From positions 1 to 8,083 of the forward strand of contig CAQRXS010000062.1 of the NCBI GenBank assembly GCA_948874605.1: a DNA stretch of 8,083 nucleotides, in the 5' to 3' direction. The notes under the pieces were generated by a model. The model was not told the DNA's origin, ran no database searches, and saw only the letters and a program-made list of their open reading frames with translations. The translations under genes were made by a program, and so were the position numbers. Positions within the stretch are counted from its first letter, which is position 1. The number at the start of each line of letters is the position of its first letter. Below, in pieces: positions 7,228-8,083 of the stretch. This DNA comes from an uncultured Bacilli bacterium (GTDB taxonomy: Bacteria; Bacillota_I; Bacilli_A; RF39; UBA660).

Positions 7228-7244
7228 GAGATTAAGCTTTTTTT
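7219..7244 (+). terminator. Intrinsic terminator of rpmG-efp, overlapping the efp stop
   Basis: AGCTTAA (7221-7227) pairs with TTAAGCT (7232-7238) around a GAGA loop, followed by T to 7244. The arm can be extended by a G-T and an A-T pair. The TAA stop codon is the loop-proximal end of the left arm. Confidence 0.85.
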
Positions 7245-7266
7245 GTTTGCTAGAAAGAATGTATTG

Positions 7267-7294
7267 TCAACTTTTTTGTAAAGTTGATTTTTTT
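7267..7294 (+). terminator. Second hairpin plus T-run between efp and mraZ
   Basis: TCAACTTT (7267-7274) pairs perfectly with AAAGTTGA (7280-7287) over a 5-nt loop, followed by seven T (7288-7294). It is most simply a backup terminator isolating the division cluster from the efp operon. It lies upstream of the mraZ -10, so it would not attenuate transcripts from that promoter. Confidence 0.7.
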
Positions 7295-7344
7295 CATCTT
7301 ATTTTTTTTAATATTTTCTTTACTTTTTGAGGTATTTCTTGTAA

Positions 7345-7350
7345 TATAAT
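7345..7350 (+). promoter_or_regulatory. -10 of the mraZ (division cluster) promoter
   Basis: A consensus TATAAT lies 43 bases before the mraZ start. The -35 is poor: TTTACT (7319-7324) would be 20 nt away and TTGAGG (7327-7332) only 12, so no single choice is supported. Confidence 0.6.
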
Positions 7351-7384
7351 GGTAGACAGTGGTAAATTGTGGAAGAAAGTGGGG
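7349..7384 (+). promoter_or_regulatory. MraZ box: direct repeats with 10-bp period
   Basis: GTGG occurs at 7359, 7369 and 7379, and a degenerate ATGG at 7349, giving four TGG units exactly 10 bp apart, one helical turn. MraZ proteins are known to bind such TGGGN- or GTG-containing direct repeats upstream of their own gene and repress the operon. The array covers the expected transcription start and leader, and its last unit merges with the mraZ ribosome site (GTGGGGAA), so bound MraZ could block initiation here. Confidence 0.8.
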
Positions 7385-7392
7385 AATGCGAC

Positions 7393-7827
7393 ATGTTTAT
7401 GGGCGAATATCATCATAACATCGATGAAAAAGGCCGAATCGTTATTCCAACTAAATTTCGTGAAGTCTTACAAGATCAATTTGTGATTGCGAAAGGTCTT
7501 GAAAAGTGCTTGTACGTATATTCTATGAAAGATTGGCAAAGCTTAGTAGAAAAGTTAAACACTCTGCCTTTTACCAAAAAAGATGCTAGAACTTTTATAA
7601 GAAGTTTCTTCTCTGGTGCTACTGTTTCGGAGTTTGACCGTCAAGGTAGAACTTCAATTACCTCCCCATTGGTCACATACGCCGGTCTCACTAAAGAATG
7701 TGTTGTTATCGGCGCGAATGACCGTATTGAAATATGGGACAAAGCTTCATGGACTGCATTTTTAGCATCGAACGAAGAACAACTAAGTGATATTGCTGAA
7801 AATTTATTTATGGATGTGAATTTATGA
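7393..7827 (+). CDS. mraZ: Transcriptional regulator MraZ
   Basis: A 144-residue regulator that binds DNA as a ring-shaped oligomer and controls the division and cell-wall cluster, including itself. The start ATG 7393 gives MFMGEYHHNIDEKGR, matching the usual MraZ N terminus; GGGG (7381-7384) lies 8 nt upstream. An in-frame GTG at 7369 would add eight residues but lies inside the repeat array. Two AbrB/SpoVT-like halves each carry the DxxxR signature: D11-R15 (DEKGR) and D82-R86 (DRQGR). Family blocks TKKDARTFIRSFFSGAT and CVVIGANDRIEIWD are present. It is first in the cluster, with its stop overlapping the rsmH start (ATGA), suggesting translational coupling. Confidence 0.96.
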   Translation: MFMGEYHHNIDEKGRIVIPTKFREVLQDQFVIAKGLEKCLYVYSMKDWQSLVEKLNTLPFTKKDARTFIRSFFSGATVSEFDRQGRTSITSPLVTYAGLTKECVVIGANDRIEIWDKASWTAFLASNEEQLSDIAENLFMDVNL

Positions 7828-8083
7828 AACATTATACAGTATTAAAAAAAGAATGTATGGATGCTTTAAACATCAAAAGTGACGGATTCTATGTTGATGC
7901 CACTTTAGGCTTTGCAGGAGATTCCGCAGAAATATTAAAGAGAATAAAAAGGGGAAAATTATTCGCCTTCGATCGAGATGAAAGTGCGATTTTGTATTCT
8001 AATGAAGTTTTAAAAAAAATTAGTAGTAATTATAAGATATTTCATCAGAAATTTTCGAATTTAAAAGAGTGTTTATTGGAAAT
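7824..8083 (+). CDS. rsmH: 16S rRNA (cytosine-1402 N4) methyltransferase RsmH, N-terminal part
   Basis: A SAM-dependent enzyme that methylates N4 of C1402 in the decoding centre of 16S rRNA. Only the first 86 codons are present; the rest lies beyond the window. The start ATG 7824 overlaps the mraZ stop as ATGA. HYTVLKKE fits the family's HxxVLLxE start. GFYVDATLGFAGDSAEIL (22-38) corresponds to the SAM-binding block YVDxTLGxGGHSxxIL, and FAFDRDESA (47-55) to the second SAM-contacting block IAFDxDxxA. The usual GGHS reads AGDS here (A31-S34), an unusual replacement of the His. The frame is otherwise intact to the edge. Confidence 0.93.
   Translation, partial: MKHYTVLKKECMDALNIKSDGFYVDATLGFAGDSAEILKRIKRGKLFAFDRDESAILYSNEVLKKISSNYKIFHQKFSNLKECLLE

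Noticed and set aside
7369..7371. GTG at 7369 as the mraZ start
   Set aside because: It is one of the phased GTGG repeats; the family N terminus MFMGEY begins at 7393 with its own SD.
1..8083. CRISPR arrays, tRNA or rRNA genes, insertion sequences
   Set aside because: No regularly spaced repeats of CRISPR size, no cloverleaf or rRNA motifs and no transposase or terminal repeats were seen.

Overview
This window looks like chromosomal sequence from a low-GC Gram-positive bacterium (Bacillota). The evidence is an AT-rich sequence, a Gram-positive-type replicative polymerase PolC, strong Shine-Dalgarno sites and sigma-A-like promoters, a KPGKG-type EF-P and a Bacillus-like MraZ/RsmH start of the division and cell-wall (dcw) cluster. 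The PolC sequence, with its extra segment before the polymerase core, reminds me most of Erysipelotrichia-like lineages. That placement is recall, not a search result.

Layout, all on the + strand. (1) 1-3285 is the 3' three quarters of polC; its 5' end lies outside the window. (2) 3326-6264 holds two tandem, paralogous, single-gene cassettes of unknown function. Each has its own TTGACA / extended -10 promoter, a gene of about 430 codons and a closely related terminator. The proteins are identical at roughly 55-60 % of positions by eye, and the similarity reaches into promoter and terminator, so the whole transcription unit was duplicated. (3) 6409-7244 is an rpmG-efp operon (zinc-ribbon type L33 protein and elongation factor P) with its own promoter and a terminator that contains the efp stop codon. 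(4) 7345-8083 is the start of the dcw cluster: a promoter followed by TGG repeats with an exact 10-bp period (a MraZ box), mraZ, and the 5' part of rsmH, joined by an ATGA overlap.

The housekeeping genes (replication, translation, cell division) are ordinary. The unexplained part is the pair of AT-richer paralogs between polC and rpmG. I do not recognise their family. They look soluble, charged and mostly helical, with blocks of near-identity separated by divergent patches. This is the best candidate for undescribed biology here, but nothing in the sequence fixes a function. Intergenic stretches are all under 300 bases. They hold the promoters and terminators listed plus a few small inverted repeats and one weak 26-codon frame.
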